Origin: Shinella fusca
GTDB lineage: Bacteria; Pseudomonadota; Alphaproteobacteria; Rhizobiales; Rhizobiaceae
NCBI RefSeq assembly: GCF_014203155.1
Contig: NZ_JACHIK010000005.1
Span: forward strand, 1 to 64,000
DNA: 64,000 nt
Reading direction: 5' to 3'
A program made the position numbers and the translations under genes. Shown in pieces: positions 33,819-43,503 of this stretch (within the stretch, counting starts at the first letter, position 1; the number at the start of each line of letters is the position of its first letter). The notes beneath the pieces are model-generated. The model saw only the letters and a program-made list of their open reading frames with translations, was not told where the DNA came from and did no database searches.

Positions 33819-33838
33819 ATATCGCTATCTAACGATAT
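33819..33838 (+). promoter_or_regulatory. Inverted-repeat operator before the ArsR-type gene
   Basis: ATATCG (33819-33824) and CGATAT (33833-33838) form a perfect 6-6 dyad with an 8-bp spacer. A -10-like TATACT (33836-33841) overlaps its right arm, and the regulator starts 24 bp after the dyad. This fits autorepression by the dimeric ArsR-type protein. Confidence 0.6.
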
Positions 33839-33862
33839 ACTCATCGCCGGATCACGATAAAC

Positions 33863-34168
33863 ATGAGCCCGACCGACACCGACGAAATCCTCAAAGCCCT
33901 CGCCCATCCCAGGCGGATGGAAATCCTCGCCTGGCTGAAGGAGCCCGAGCGGCATTTCGCCGGTCAGGAGCATCCCCTGGAATTCGGCGTGTGCGCCGGA
34001 CAGATCGAAAAGCGCTGCGACCTCTCGCAGTCGACCGTTTCCGCCCATCTCGCCACCCTCCAGCGCGCCGGCCTCGTGACGACGCGCAAGGTCGGCCAAT
34101 GGGTGTTCTTCAAGCGTGACGAGGAAGCGATCGCCGCCTTCCTCCAGCACATCAACGGCGCCCTCTAG
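33863..34168 (+). CDS. ArsR-family winged-helix regulator
   Basis: A 101-residue regulator with ILKALAHPRRMEILAWL and the recognition helix CDLSQSTVSAHLATLQRAGLV. Two cysteines, C44 (FGVCAGQ) and C52 (EKRC), lie just before and at the start of the DNA-reading helices. There is no classical ELCVC arsenic site. It starts 34 bp before the OYE reductase gene and is preceded by a dyad operator. The two cysteines could sense electrophiles or oxidants; this is an inference from position and the OYE partner. Confidence 0.87.
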   Translation: MSPTDTDEILKALAHPRRMEILAWLKEPERHFAGQEHPLEFGVCAGQIEKRCDLSQSTVSAHLATLQRAGLVTTRKVGQWVFFKRDEEAIAAFLQHINGAL

Positions 34169-34202
34169 GCGCCCCTCCTCCCAGCCAGAAGAAGGACCAT
34201 CC

Positions 34203-35324
34203 ATGACCTCGCTCTTCGATCCCATCGTCATCGGCGACATCCAGCTCGCCAACCGCATCGTCATGGCGCCGCTGACGCGCAACCGCTCCCCGGGCGCCGT
34301 GCCGAACACGCTGAACGCCGCCTATTACGAGCAACGCGCCTCGGCCGGCCTCATCATCACGGAAGGCACGCCCATCACCCAGCAGGGCCAGGGCTATGCC
34401 GACGTGCCGGGCCTCTATACGCCGGAAGCGCTCGCCGGCTGGAAGCAGGTCACAGACGCCGTCCACAGGGCCGGCGGCAAGATCGTCACGCAGATGTGGC
34501 ATGTCGGCCGCATCTCGCACGAGAGCCTGCAGCCGAACGGCGGCAAGCCGGTCGCCCCGTCCGCCATCCGCGCCCAGTCCAAGACCTACCTCATCAACGC
34601 CGACGGCAGCGGCGCCTTCGCGGAAACCTCCGAGCCCCGCGCCCTCGAGCGTGACGAGCTTGCCGGTATCGTCGGGGATTACCGCCGCGCCGCCCGCGCC
34701 GCCATCGAGGCCGGCTTCGACGGCATCGAGATCCACGCCGCCAACGGCTACCTCATCGACCAGTTCCTGCGCTCGGGCAGCAACCGGCGCACCGACGACT
34801 ACGGCGGCTCCATCGAGAACCGCGCCCGCTTCCTCTTCGAGGTCGTCGAGGCGATCACGAAGGAAATCGGCGCCGGCCGCACGGCGATCCGCATCTCGCC
34901 CGTCACGCCCGCCAACGACGCCTTCGACCCCGATCCGCAGCCGCTCTTTACCCATGTGGTCGAGGGCCTTGCCCGCTACGGCCTTTCCTATGTCCACGTC
35001 ATCGAAGGCGCGACGGGCGGGCCCCGCGACTACCAGCAGGGCGACAAGCCCTTCGACTATGCCGCCCTTCACGCCGCCTATCGCGCGGCCGGCGGCAAGG
35101 CGGGCTGGATGGTCAACAACGGCTACGACCGAGACCTCGCCCTCGATGCCGTTTCCAGCGGCAGGGCCGACCTCGTCGCCTTCGGCAAGCTCTTCATCGC
35201 CAACCCCGACCTGGTGAAGCGCCTGAAGGAGGACCTGCCGCTCAACACGCCGGACAAGGACACCTTCTACGGCGGCGGCGCCAAGGGCTATACCGACTAT
35301 CCGGCGCTGGAGAATGTGGCCTGA
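34203..35324 (+). CDS. nemA: Old yellow enzyme family alkene reductase
   Basis: A 373-residue FMN-dependent, NAD(P)H-using ene-reductase of the NemA/OYE type. The TIM barrel starts with LFDPIVIGDIQLANRIVMAPLTR. The substrate-binding area has HAANGYLIDQFLRSGSN, followed by RTDDYGGSIENRARF. The C-terminal GRADLVAFGKLFIANPDLV binds FMN phosphate. Such enzymes reduce activated alkenes, maleimides and nitro-esters. The gene is co-transcribed with the ArsR-type regulator, which probably controls it. Confidence 0.93.
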   Translation: MTSLFDPIVIGDIQLANRIVMAPLTRNRSPGAVPNTLNAAYYEQRASAGLIITEGTPITQQGQGYADVPGLYTPEALAGWKQVTDAVHRAGGKIVTQMWHVGRISHESLQPNGGKPVAPSAIRAQSKTYLINADGSGAFAETSEPRALERDELAGIVGDYRRAARAAIEAGFDGIEIHAANGYLIDQFLRSGSNRRTDDYGGSIENRARFLFEVVEAITKEIGAGRTAIRISPVTPANDAFDPDPQPLFTHVVEGLARYGLSYVHVIEGATGGPRDYQQGDKPFDYAALHAAYRAAGGKAGWMVNNGYDRDLALDAVSSGRADLVAFGKLFIANPDLVKRLKEDLPLNTPDKDTFYGGGAKGYTDYPALENVA

Positions 35325-35348
35325 GAGCACATCTCAAGGCGGGCATTG

Positions 35349-35510
35349 CAACACCCCCCTCTGCCCTGCCGGGCATCTCCCCCACAAGGGGGGAGATTGG
35401 ATGGGGGAACGTCTCGCCCTTCGTAGACGTCGCAGATTGAGCAAGCACATGCCCCTTGCCGATCTCCCCCCCTGTGGGGGAGATGCCCGGTAGGGCAGAG
35501 GGGGGTGTTG
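35349..35510. repeat. Palindromic repeat pair, family B, inverted
   Basis: A unit at about 35349-35402 (caacacccccctctgccctg... cccacaaggggggagattgg) is mirrored by its reverse complement at about 35461-35510. Both carry the inner palindrome GCCCTGCCGGGC or a close variant. The pair fills the space between the OYE reductase and the antiporter gene, before the terminator. The same family lies at 48331-48450 and 50239-50372. Confidence 0.85.
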
Positions 35511-35536
35511 CGGCATACTCGGCCTCGACATCACAA

Positions 35537-35574
35537 AACGCCCGCGGATTTCTGTTCCGCGGGCGTTTCCTTTT
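35537..35574 (+). terminator. Rho-independent terminator after the OYE reductase
   Basis: The stem AACGCCCGCGG / CCGCGGGCGTT with an eight-base loop is followed by tccttttc. It lies about 210 bp after the nemA stop, past a family B repeat. Confidence 0.75.
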
Positions 35575-35629
35575 CACCAGCCTCGGCTACATCTAGCCTA
35601 ACTGCACCTGCCGAGGAGTCCCGCCGCCC

Positions 35630-36724
35630 ATGCTGTCCAGCCTGCTGAAGGAACGTTTCCTGTTCATCGGCCTTGCCGTCGCGGTCATCGCTTACGCGAG
35701 CGAGCACACCCTTCTGGACATGGGCCGGCTGCCGGTGCTGATTGCCGCCTTCGCGCTCATCGTGGCGATCATCCTCGTCTCCACCCGCATTGCCCACCAT
35801 GCCGAGATCCTCGCCTCGAAGGTCGGCGATCCCTACGGCACGATGATCCTGACGCTGTCGGCGGTGATGGTGGAGGTCGTCGTGCTTGCCATCATGATGC
35901 AGGGCGAGACCTCGCCGACGCTGGTGCGCGACACGATCTACGCGGCCGTGATGCTGGACATCAACGGCATCCTCGGCCTTGCCGCCCTTCTCGGCGGCAT
36001 CCGCCACGGCGAGCAGCCCTACAACGACGATTCGGGCAAGACCTACGGCGTGATGATCCTGACGGCCATGGGCATTTCCATGGTGGTGCCGGAATTCGTG
36101 CCGCGCGAGAGCTGGCACCTCTACTCCGCCTTCACCATCGGCGCGATGATTGCGCTCTATGCCCTGTTCCTGCGCATGCAGGTGGGCGCGCACAGCTATT
36201 TCTTCAGCTACGCCTATCCGCGCGCCGAGCGCAGGGAGGGCCTGCCGAGCAAGGCGCCGGAGGAGAACGAGCCGGCCACCCTTTCCATCGTCGTCATCGT
36301 CGTGGGCGTGGTGCTGATCGGTACGCTCGCCGAAGCGATGTCCGTGCTGCTGACGGCGGGCCTCAAGGGCTCGGGCGCACCGCAGGCGCTGATGGCCGTC
36401 GTCGTCGCCGCCATCTCGGCCGCGCCGGAAATCCTGACGGCGCTGCGGGCGGCGCTCGCCAACCGCATGCAGTCGGTCGTCAACATCGCCATGGGCGCCT
36501 CGCTCTCCACCGTCATCCTCACGGTGCCGGTGATGGAGGCGATCGCCCTCTACACGGGCCAACCCTTCGTCATGGCCATGTCGCCGACCCAGACGGTGAT
36601 GGTGACGATCACGCTGATCGCCGCCGCCATCAACCTCAACGACGGCGAGACGAACGCCATCGAGGGCATGACGCATTTCATCCTCTTCGCCACCTTCGTC
36701 ATGCTGACGCTGATCGGGCTGTGA
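35630..36724 (+). CDS. chaA: Ca2+/H+ antiporter (ChaA/CAX type)
   Basis: A 364-residue membrane protein with about eleven helices in two halves of the CaCA superfamily. The alpha-repeats are EILASKVGDPYGTMILTLSAV and, in the second half, AISAAPEILTALRAA with the preceding segment. An acidic loop (PEENEPA) separates the halves. The family exports Ca2+ (and Na+/K+ in some members) in exchange for protons. Confidence 0.88.
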   Translation: MLSSLLKERFLFIGLAVAVIAYASEHTLLDMGRLPVLIAAFALIVAIILVSTRIAHHAEILASKVGDPYGTMILTLSAVMVEVVVLAIMMQGETSPTLVRDTIYAAVMLDINGILGLAALLGGIRHGEQPYNDDSGKTYGVMILTAMGISMVVPEFVPRESWHLYSAFTIGAMIALYALFLRMQVGAHSYFFSYAYPRAERREGLPSKAPEENEPATLSIVVIVVGVVLIGTLAEAMSVLLTAGLKGSGAPQALMAVVVAAISAAPEILTALRAALANRMQSVVNIAMGASLSTVILTVPVMEAIALYTGQPFVMAMSPTQTVMVTITLIAAAINLNDGETNAIEGMTHFILFATFVMLTLIGL

Positions 36725-36730
36725 GGACGG

Positions 36731-36964
36731 TCAGGGGCGTTCGATGCCCCGGTAGTATTCGCCGGGACCGTTGCGCATGGTGCGGTACTTTTCCGGGTTG
36801 TGGAAGAAATAGTCCCAGACCGTCATCATGGTCGGATGCTCGCCGACGACGACCTTGCCGTGCGACGCCTTCTCGCTCCGCTCGTCGTAGCGGTCCGCAG
36901 CAAGCGCGGACGTCGCGGCAGCCAGCGCCAGCAGGGCGGCGAGAAAAAGGGATGTGGCTTTCAT
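36731..36964 (-). CDS. Small exported hypothetical protein
   Basis: A 77-residue precursor with a clear signal peptide (LFLAALLALAAATSALA, cleavage near residue 22) and a mature part of about 55 residues, rich in Y, R and H (VWDYFFHNPEKYRTMRNGPG). No domain is recognised. It converges with the antiporter gene (6 bp between the stops). Confidence 0.72.
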   Translation of the reverse strand: MKATSLFLAALLALAAATSALAADRYDERSEKASHGKVVVGEHPTMMTVWDYFFHNPEKYRTMRNGPGEYYRGIERP

Positions 36965-37079
36965 GATGCTGCTCCGGTGTTTCCGTATCGCTTCCTTATA
37001 TCGGTGACGAAGGCGAAAATTTCACCGATCGACGGGAAAAAAGCATCGCACGATGACGCCCATGCCACGCCCTCTCCTC

Positions 37080-37160
37080 CGTCATGCTCGAGCTTGACCC
37101 GAGCATCCATTCCCCGCCGCAGGGGACGCGTGGAACCTCGGCTCAAGGCCGAGGATGACG
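37080..37160. repeat. Palindromic repeat pair, family C, inverted
   Basis: A unit at 37080-37110 (core GCTCGAGCTTGACCCGAGC) and a diverged inverted partner at 37131-37160 (core CCTCGGCTCAAGGCCGAGG) with a spacer of 20 bp. It lies upstream of the small exported protein gene and downstream of the aminotransferase terminator. Confidence 0.85.
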
Positions 37161-37183
37161 CAGAGCGTGGGGCAGGCGCGGCA

Positions 37184-37212
37184 AAAAACCCGCCGTCTCC
37201 GGCGGGTTTCTC
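37184..37212 (-). terminator. Rho-independent terminator of the aspartate aminotransferase gene
   Basis: The stem AAACCCGCCG / CGGCGGGTTT with loop tctc has an A-run on its left on the plus strand, so it terminates minus-strand transcription. It lies 18 bp past the stop. Confidence 0.88.
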
Positions 37213-37230
37213 ATTGCGAAGCGAAATGGC

Positions 37231-38746
<1,516 letters not shown>

Positions 38747-39655
38747 ATGAGCGAGAAAAGCATCTTCTCCAATCTCGTCCGCCAGCCCGATGGCGCGTTC
38801 AGCGCGGCCTACGGCGCCTATCGTCTGCAATCGGCCCTGCAGCCGATCTTCATCGAGCGCCCGGACGGCGCCCTCGGCATCGCCGCCTTCAAGGGGCTCG
38901 TGCGGGCGGGCATGGGCGACATGCCCTGCTCGCCGGCGGAATTCTTCCAGGAGGTGCCGGAGGAAGAGCGCGCGGCGGTGGACGGCCTCTGCCGGAGCCT
39001 GCACATCCTCAATGCCGGCCCGCTCGCCCGGCCGGATACGGCCCTCATCGTCAACATGCAGGCGGGCCTGCACCTGACGGCGCAGGCGATGCGGCAGGAG
39101 ATGGAGCGCCTGCGCCTTGCCGCCCACGAGGCCGGCATGGCGCCGGAGCGCATCGCCTGCGAGATCCGCGAGCACCCGGGCGATTCCCCCGAAGACCTTG
39201 CCCGCCTTGCCGCGCGCCTGCACGAGGCCGGCTTTTCCGTCGCCATCGACGAGTATACCGGCGATGACCGCGACCTCGACCGCATGGAACGGCTGAAACC
39301 GCAATTCGTGACCTTCGACACGGCCTGGCTGCGCGGTTTTGCGGAAAACTCCGCCGGCCTTGCGCTCCTTCGCGTCGTCGTCGGCCAGTTCGCGCAGAAA
39401 GGCATCCGCGCCATCGTCGCCGGCATCGAGGATCAGCAGACCATCTCCCTTTGCCGCGGCATGGGCGGCCCGCTGATGCAGGGCTATCTCCTCGCGCGGC
39501 CGGAACTCGCCCCGACGGGCTTTGCCGCCGCCTTTCCCGAGCCCGCCGGCGAGCCTGCGCCGGCCTCCGGCGAGGCCCTGCCGGCCGGCGGCGTCATGCC
39601 CCTCGAAAGCCGCATCGCAAGACCCCTCCGCCAGTTCGGCAAACGAGGCGTCTAG
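38747..39655 (+). CDS. EAL-domain-like protein with degenerate active site
   Basis: A 302-residue protein with the outline of an EAL phosphodiesterase domain: LQPIFIER at residues 31-38, a later IVNMQ and CEIRE, then IDEYTGDD. Key catalytic positions differ from active EAL enzymes. EALLR reads KGLVR (49-53). DDFG reads DEYT. The K-x-D lysine is replaced in VTFD, and EGVE reads AGIE. It is probably not a c-di-GMP hydrolase but may bind the nucleotide or another partner. The C-terminus is proline/alanine-rich. ATG 38747 is preferred over GTG 38735. Confidence 0.82.
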   Translation: MSEKSIFSNLVRQPDGAFSAAYGAYRLQSALQPIFIERPDGALGIAAFKGLVRAGMGDMPCSPAEFFQEVPEEERAAVDGLCRSLHILNAGPLARPDTALIVNMQAGLHLTAQAMRQEMERLRLAAHEAGMAPERIACEIREHPGDSPEDLARLAARLHEAGFSVAIDEYTGDDRDLDRMERLKPQFVTFDTAWLRGFAENSAGLALLRVVVGQFAQKGIRAIVAGIEDQQTISLCRGMGGPLMQGYLLARPELAPTGFAAAFPEPAGEPAPASGEALPAGGVMPLESRIARPLRQFGKRGV

Positions 39656-39826
39656 AACGAGCGGGGAACGGTCTATTCGGCGGAAGACGCTGAAAACCAT
39701 GCTTTTTCGCCCTGCCATCTTTTCGCCGCAATAAATGTCGGGCCTTGCCGCAATTCCGTCCTTGTCGTGCCGATTTCGGCGGGCCTTTTGGCTGTCGTAG
39801 CGAGGACGAAAGCACGGGGGACGACG

Positions 39827-40015
39827 ATGTTTCTGGATGACGACAAGATCGGCAGGAAGCCCAAGGCACGGGAGTCGCGCGCCCTGTTCCTGATGGCCAT
39901 GATGGCGCTGGCCGCCTGCGTGGCGATGGTCGTCGGCCTCATGTCGCCGCCCGCCATCGCGGTCGATACGATCCAGACCTCCGGCATCCAGCAGACGGTG
40001 CCGGCGCAAAAGTAA
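39827..40015 (+). CDS. Small membrane protein, hypothetical
   Basis: A 62-residue protein with a charged N-terminus (MFLDDDKIGRKPKARESR), one membrane helix (ALFLMAMMALAACVAMVVGLM) and a short polar tail. The start at 39827 follows GGGGGACG. No family is recognised. Confidence 0.65.
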   Translation: MFLDDDKIGRKPKARESRALFLMAMMALAACVAMVVGLMSPPAIAVDTIQTSGIQQTVPAQK

Positions 40016-40087
40016 TGCCCGCTGCCGCCCGCCGCTCTTGAAAGCGCCCGCGACCTGGGCCAGTTAACGGCGGGACGGGAGACAGCG

Positions 40088-41257
40088 ATGCGCCACAGCA
40101 AGCATTTGAACGGGATCATCACGGGCACGGCAGCAGCCGGCCTTGCCGCCCTCCTCTCCGCCGCCTCGCCCGCTTCGGCGGAACCCCGCGAATTCTCCAG
40201 CAAGAAGGCGCCGCTCTCCGTGGAAACGGTGGTGGAAGGCCTCGACCAGCCCTGGTCGGTCGAGGTGCTGCCGGACGGCCGCTACATCGTCTCGGAAAAG
40301 GGCGGCACGCTGCGCATCGTTTCCGGCGGCAAGCTCTCCGCTCCCATCCGCGGCGTGCCGGAAGTGGCGACCAACGGCCAGGGCGGCCTTCTCGACATCG
40401 CCCTCGCCCCCGATTTTACAACGAGCCGCACGCTCTACCTCACCTATGCCGCCCGCGGCGAAGGCGGCGAGGGCACGGCCGTCGCAAGGGCGCGCCTTTC
40501 CGACGACGGCACCGCGCTGGAAGACACGACGCGCATCTTCCTGATGAACGGCCTGACGGCGAGCGACCATCACTTCGGCTCGCGCATCGCGATCGCAAAG
40601 GACGGCAGCCTGTTCTTCGGCATCGGCGACCGCGGCGAGGACATGCGCGCGCAGGACCCGCGCGACGATGCCGGCTCCATCCTGCACATCAACCCGGACG
40701 GCAGCCCGCACGCCCGCAATCCGTTCCTCGGCACCTCGGACGGGCGGCCGGAAATCTGGTCGAAGGGCCACCGCAACCCGCAGGGCCTCACCATCGACCC
40801 GAAGGACGGCACGCTGATCTCCGTCGAGCACGGCGCGCGCGGCGGCGACGAGGTGAACCTGCCGCAGCCGGGCAGGAACTACGGCTGGCCGCTGGTCTCC
40901 TACGGCCGGCATTATTCCGGCGCGGAATTCGACCTCGGCTCGTCCGCCAGGGGCTACGAGCAGCCGCTTTATTATTGGGACCCTTCCATCGCGCCAAGCG
41001 CCATCGCGGTCTATCACGGCGCGATGTTCCCCGAATGGGACGGCAACCTCATCGTGACTGCCCTGAAATACCAGCTCGTCGCCCGGCTGGAGCGCGACGA
41101 GAGCGGGGCGGTCGTCGCCGAGGAACGGCTGTTCGACGGCGAGTTCGGCCGCCTGCGCGATGTCGTCGTGGCGCCCGACGGCGCGCTGCTGCTCCTCGTC
41201 GACGGCGAGGACGGCGCGCTGCTGCGGGTCTCCCGCACCGCCGCCACGACGGATTAG
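40088..41257 (+). CDS. PQQ-dependent sugar dehydrogenase, YliI type
   Basis: A 389-residue periplasmic protein with a signal peptide (residues 1-31, ending SPASA) and a six-bladed propeller of the soluble glucose dehydrogenase fold. Typical motifs are VVEGLDQPWSVEVLPDGR, GQGGLLDIALAPDF, HHFGSRIAI, SKGHRNPQGL and NYGWPLVSYGRHY. In E. coli the homologue YliI/Asd uses PQQ and oxidises aldose sugars. No PQQ synthesis genes are in this window. Confidence 0.92.
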   Translation: MRHSKHLNGIITGTAAAGLAALLSAASPASAEPREFSSKKAPLSVETVVEGLDQPWSVEVLPDGRYIVSEKGGTLRIVSGGKLSAPIRGVPEVATNGQGGLLDIALAPDFTTSRTLYLTYAARGEGGEGTAVARARLSDDGTALEDTTRIFLMNGLTASDHHFGSRIAIAKDGSLFFGIGDRGEDMRAQDPRDDAGSILHINPDGSPHARNPFLGTSDGRPEIWSKGHRNPQGLTIDPKDGTLISVEHGARGGDEVNLPQPGRNYGWPLVSYGRHYSGAEFDLGSSARGYEQPLYYWDPSIAPSAIAVYHGAMFPEWDGNLIVTALKYQLVARLERDESGAVVAEERLFDGEFGRLRDVVVAPDGALLLLVDGEDGALLRVSRTAATTD

Positions 41258-41340
41258 GACCGGCTTGCCTTGCAACGGCCGCCCTGCTAGCACGAAGCAA
41301 GGCGCGACCGCGCCGGTTTCCTCCATCCGGGACGATAGGC

Positions 41341-42243
41341 ATGACGCGCGTTCAGGCGAACCTTCTGCTGTTGCTGGCCGGCGCCATCTGGGGCGCGGGC
41401 TTCATCGCGCAGTCGACGGCGATGGATGCGCTGGGGCCGATCTGGTTCATCGGCCTGCGCTTCGCCATGGCGACCGTCGTCGCCCTGCCCTTCGCGCTCT
41501 GGGAGAAAGCCCGCGCCACCGGCCCCGTCCGGCGGGCCGATATCGGCGGCTTCGTCGTCACGGGCATCGCGCTCTTTGCCGCCGCCGCCTTCCAGCAGGT
41601 GGGGCTTCTCACCACCACCGTCACCAATTCGGGCTTCCTTACCGGGCTCTACGTCGTCTTCACGCCGATCCTCACCGTGCTGGTGCTGCGCCGGCTGCCG
41701 CACTGGATCGTCTGGCCCGCCGCCTTCATGGCCTGCCTCGGCATCTTCCTGCTTTCGGGCGGCACGCTCGCCGCCCTGACGGTCGGGGATTTCCTCACCA
41801 TCGTCTGCGCGCTGCTCTGGTCCGTGCAGATGATCTGCGTCGGCGTCTTCGGCGGCCGCTCGGGCCGGCCGCTGGGGCTTTCCGTCGTGCAGTTCGCCGT
41901 CTGCGCCGTGCTCGGCTGCGTGGCCGGGGCCCTCTTCGAGCCCATCAGCCTTGCGGCGATCAAGGGCGCGCTGCCGGAAATCCTCTATGCCGGCCTCTTC
42001 TCCAGCGGCCTTGCCTTCATCTTCCAGAACGTCGCCCAGCGCTACACGACCGCCCCGCAGGCGGCCATCTTCCTGTCCAGCGAGGCGCTGTTCGCCGCCC
42101 TTTTCGGCGTGCTCCTGCTCGGCGAGACGATCAGCCCGGCCGGCTATGCCGGCTGCGCCATCATCTTCCTCGCCATGCTGGCCGTGGAACTGGTGCCGGA
42201 ACTCCTGCGCGGTCGCAGGCAGGGCGCTTCCGTCGAAGTATGA
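41341..42243 (+). CDS. EamA/DMT family transporter
   Basis: A 300-residue membrane protein with ten helices in two EamA repeats. The first repeat includes LAGAIWGAGFIAQSTAMDALGP. The second includes VGDFLTIVCALLWSVQMICVGV and the C-terminal TAPQAAIFLSSEALFAALFG. The drug/metabolite transporters of this family export amino acids or other metabolites; the substrate is unknown. Its start is 83 bp after the sugar dehydrogenase. Confidence 0.93.
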   Translation: MTRVQANLLLLLAGAIWGAGFIAQSTAMDALGPIWFIGLRFAMATVVALPFALWEKARATGPVRRADIGGFVVTGIALFAAAAFQQVGLLTTTVTNSGFLTGLYVVFTPILTVLVLRRLPHWIVWPAAFMACLGIFLLSGGTLAALTVGDFLTIVCALLWSVQMICVGVFGGRSGRPLGLSVVQFAVCAVLGCVAGALFEPISLAAIKGALPEILYAGLFSSGLAFIFQNVAQRYTTAPQAAIFLSSEALFAALFGVLLLGETISPAGYAGCAIIFLAMLAVELVPELLRGRRQGASVEV

Positions 42244-42304
42244 CGGCGACTGCCGGCGCCACCCTTCTTTCGCATCGCAATATAAATCATACCATAACCT
42301 CAAG

Positions 42305-42331
42305 AAACCCGGCGAATGCTGCGGGTTTTTT
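42305..42331 (+). terminator. Rho-independent terminator of the EamA gene
   Basis: AACCCG (42306-42311) pairs with CGGGTT (42322-42327), with an inner GC/GC. Together with the last two bases of the right arm, six T run from 42326 to 42331. Confidence 0.7.
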
Positions 42332-42588
42332 CGGCAATCGCCCGCAATTTGACCAAAGTGAGGCGTGTGGAAGAGCTTGCAAAACTTTTGCTTGCCAATT
42401 TGAAGCAAACACATCACTCTTGCGCCGTTCGGGCAATTTGCGAACATGGGAAGACCTTGAATAAAAGCGCGCCGGAGACGCGAAACAATTCCGGGCGGCC
42501 AACATCTGGATGGTCCAAGGACCAAGCGGTTGGCTGGCTGCGGTGAAAACAGGACCCTTTCCTCAACCTCGAGAACTGCCTGCCTAAC

Positions 42589-42656
42589 GCCCTTCGGGGC
42601 AAAACTGATATGCTGCCCGCCGCCAATATACGGGCAGAGAGAAAAGGACCTGACGC
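42589..42656 (+). promoter_or_regulatory. cspA leader with two hairpins before the ribosome site
   Basis: GCCC-TTCG-GGGC (42589-42600) is a UUCG-tetraloop hairpin. CTGCCCG (42613-42619) pairs with CGGGCAG (42631-42637) around an 11-nt loop. The AAAAGGA ribosome site follows at once. Cold-shock genes often have structured leaders that control translation; the role here is inferred. Confidence 0.55.
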
Positions 42657-42872
42657 ATGGCCGAAACTGGCACCGTAAAATTCTTCAACACCGAGAAGGG
42701 CTTCGGCTTCATCAAGCCCGACAACGGTGGTGCGGATATCTTCGTACACATCTCCGCTGTGCAGGCCTCCGGCCTGAACGGCCTTTCCGAGAACCAGAAG
42801 GTAAGCTTCGACACGGAACCCGATCGCCGCGGCAAGGGCCCGAAGGCGGTCAACCTGCAGATCGCCGGCTGA
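42657..42872 (+). CDS. cspA: Cold shock protein (CspA family)
   Basis: A 71-residue single cold-shock domain that binds single-stranded RNA/DNA. RNP1 is KGFGFIKPD and RNP2 is DIFVHISAV. The C-terminus KGPKAVNLQ is typical. A structured leader precedes it and a terminator follows. Confidence 0.96.
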   Translation: MAETGTVKFFNTEKGFGFIKPDNGGADIFVHISAVQASGLNGLSENQKVSFDTEPDRRGKGPKAVNLQIAG

Positions 42873-42896
42873 CCGGCGCTTTCAGGATTTCAAGTT

Positions 42897-42926
42897 GGAG
42901 CCCGGCAGAGATGCCGGGTTTTTTCG
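42897..42926 (+). terminator. Rho-independent terminator of cspA
   Basis: CCCGGCA (42901-42907) pairs with TGCCGGG (42912-42918), followed by six T. Confidence 0.9.
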
Positions 42927-42959
42927 TTCAGCCTCCATTCAGCCTCGTTCTCCTAGTTT

Positions 42960-42971
42960 GATGACGTCATC
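42960..42971. promoter_or_regulatory. 12-bp palindrome before the BA14K gene
   Basis: GATGACGTCATC is perfectly palindromic. GACGTCAT occurs again at 43000-43007, overlapping the start codon, 37 bp away. It may be a regulator binding site. Confidence 0.4.
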
Positions 42972-43005
42972 GACCGGCATGAGCCGGATTTAAAGGAACG
43001 ACGTC

Positions 43006-43431
43006 ATGAACAAAGTCATCAAGACACTCGTGCTGTCCGCTGCCGTCGCCGCGACGACGCTCACCGCCACGGCCGGCGTCGTCGAAGCGCGCGACCGCCA
43101 CGGCTACTGGCGCGACGGCGGCGACTATCGCCCCTATCGCCGCCACCACAACCGCGACGCCCTCGTCGGCGGCGCGATCGGCCTTGCCACCGGCATGATC
43201 ATCGGCGGCGCCATCGCCTCCCAGCCGCGCTACGTCGAACGCCGCGTCTACGTGGAGCCGGAACCCGAATACTACCCCGAGCGCCGCGTGATCTACCGCC
43301 CGGCCCCGAGCTACGAGCCCTGGACGCAGTCCTGGTACGATTACTGCTCGCAGCGCTACCGCACGTTCAACCCGAACAGCGGCACCTTCGTCGGCTACGA
43401 CGGCCGCGAGCACTTCTGCACCGCCGGCTGA
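43006..43431 (+). CDS. BA14K family exported protein
   Basis: A 141-residue protein with a signal peptide (ending GVVEA near residue 28), an R/H/Y-rich segment, a glycine-rich membrane-like stretch (ALVGGAIGLATGMIIGGAIA) and the C-terminal BA14K motif WYDYCSQRYRTFNPNSGTFVGYDG. The Brucella BA14k antigen is lectin-like and affects LPS/cell surface and inflammation. Its role here is not known. A terminator follows. Confidence 0.88.
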   Translation: MNKVIKTLVLSAAVAATTLTATAGVVEARDRHGYWRDGGDYRPYRRHHNRDALVGGAIGLATGMIIGGAIASQPRYVERRVYVEPEPEYYPERRVIYRPAPSYEPWTQSWYDYCSQRYRTFNPNSGTFVGYDGREHFCTAG

Positions 43432-43451
43432 CAGCGGGACGGCATGAAATG

Positions 43452-43485
43452 AAAAAGGCGGGTGCTGAGAGGCACCCGCCTTTTT
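43452..43485 (+). terminator. Rho-independent terminator of the BA14K gene
   Basis: GGCGGGTGC (43457-43465) pairs with GCACCCGCC (43472-43480), flanked by A and T runs. Confidence 0.9.
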
Positions 43486-43503
43486 GTTGCCCTGGAGAGG
43501 ATT

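Larger units (their letters stand above)
42244..42656. other. Intergenic and leader region before cspA
   Basis: 413 bp without a credible gene. It begins with a terminator after the EamA gene, then contains AT-richer sequence and the cspA leader. Two short open frames here are arginine-rich shadows without ribosome sites. The cspA promoter should lie in the second half. Confidence 0.5.

Noticed and set aside
42316-42749. Short frames before and across cspA
   Set aside because: Shadow composition and no ribosome sites; the region fits terminator, promoter and leader sequence better.
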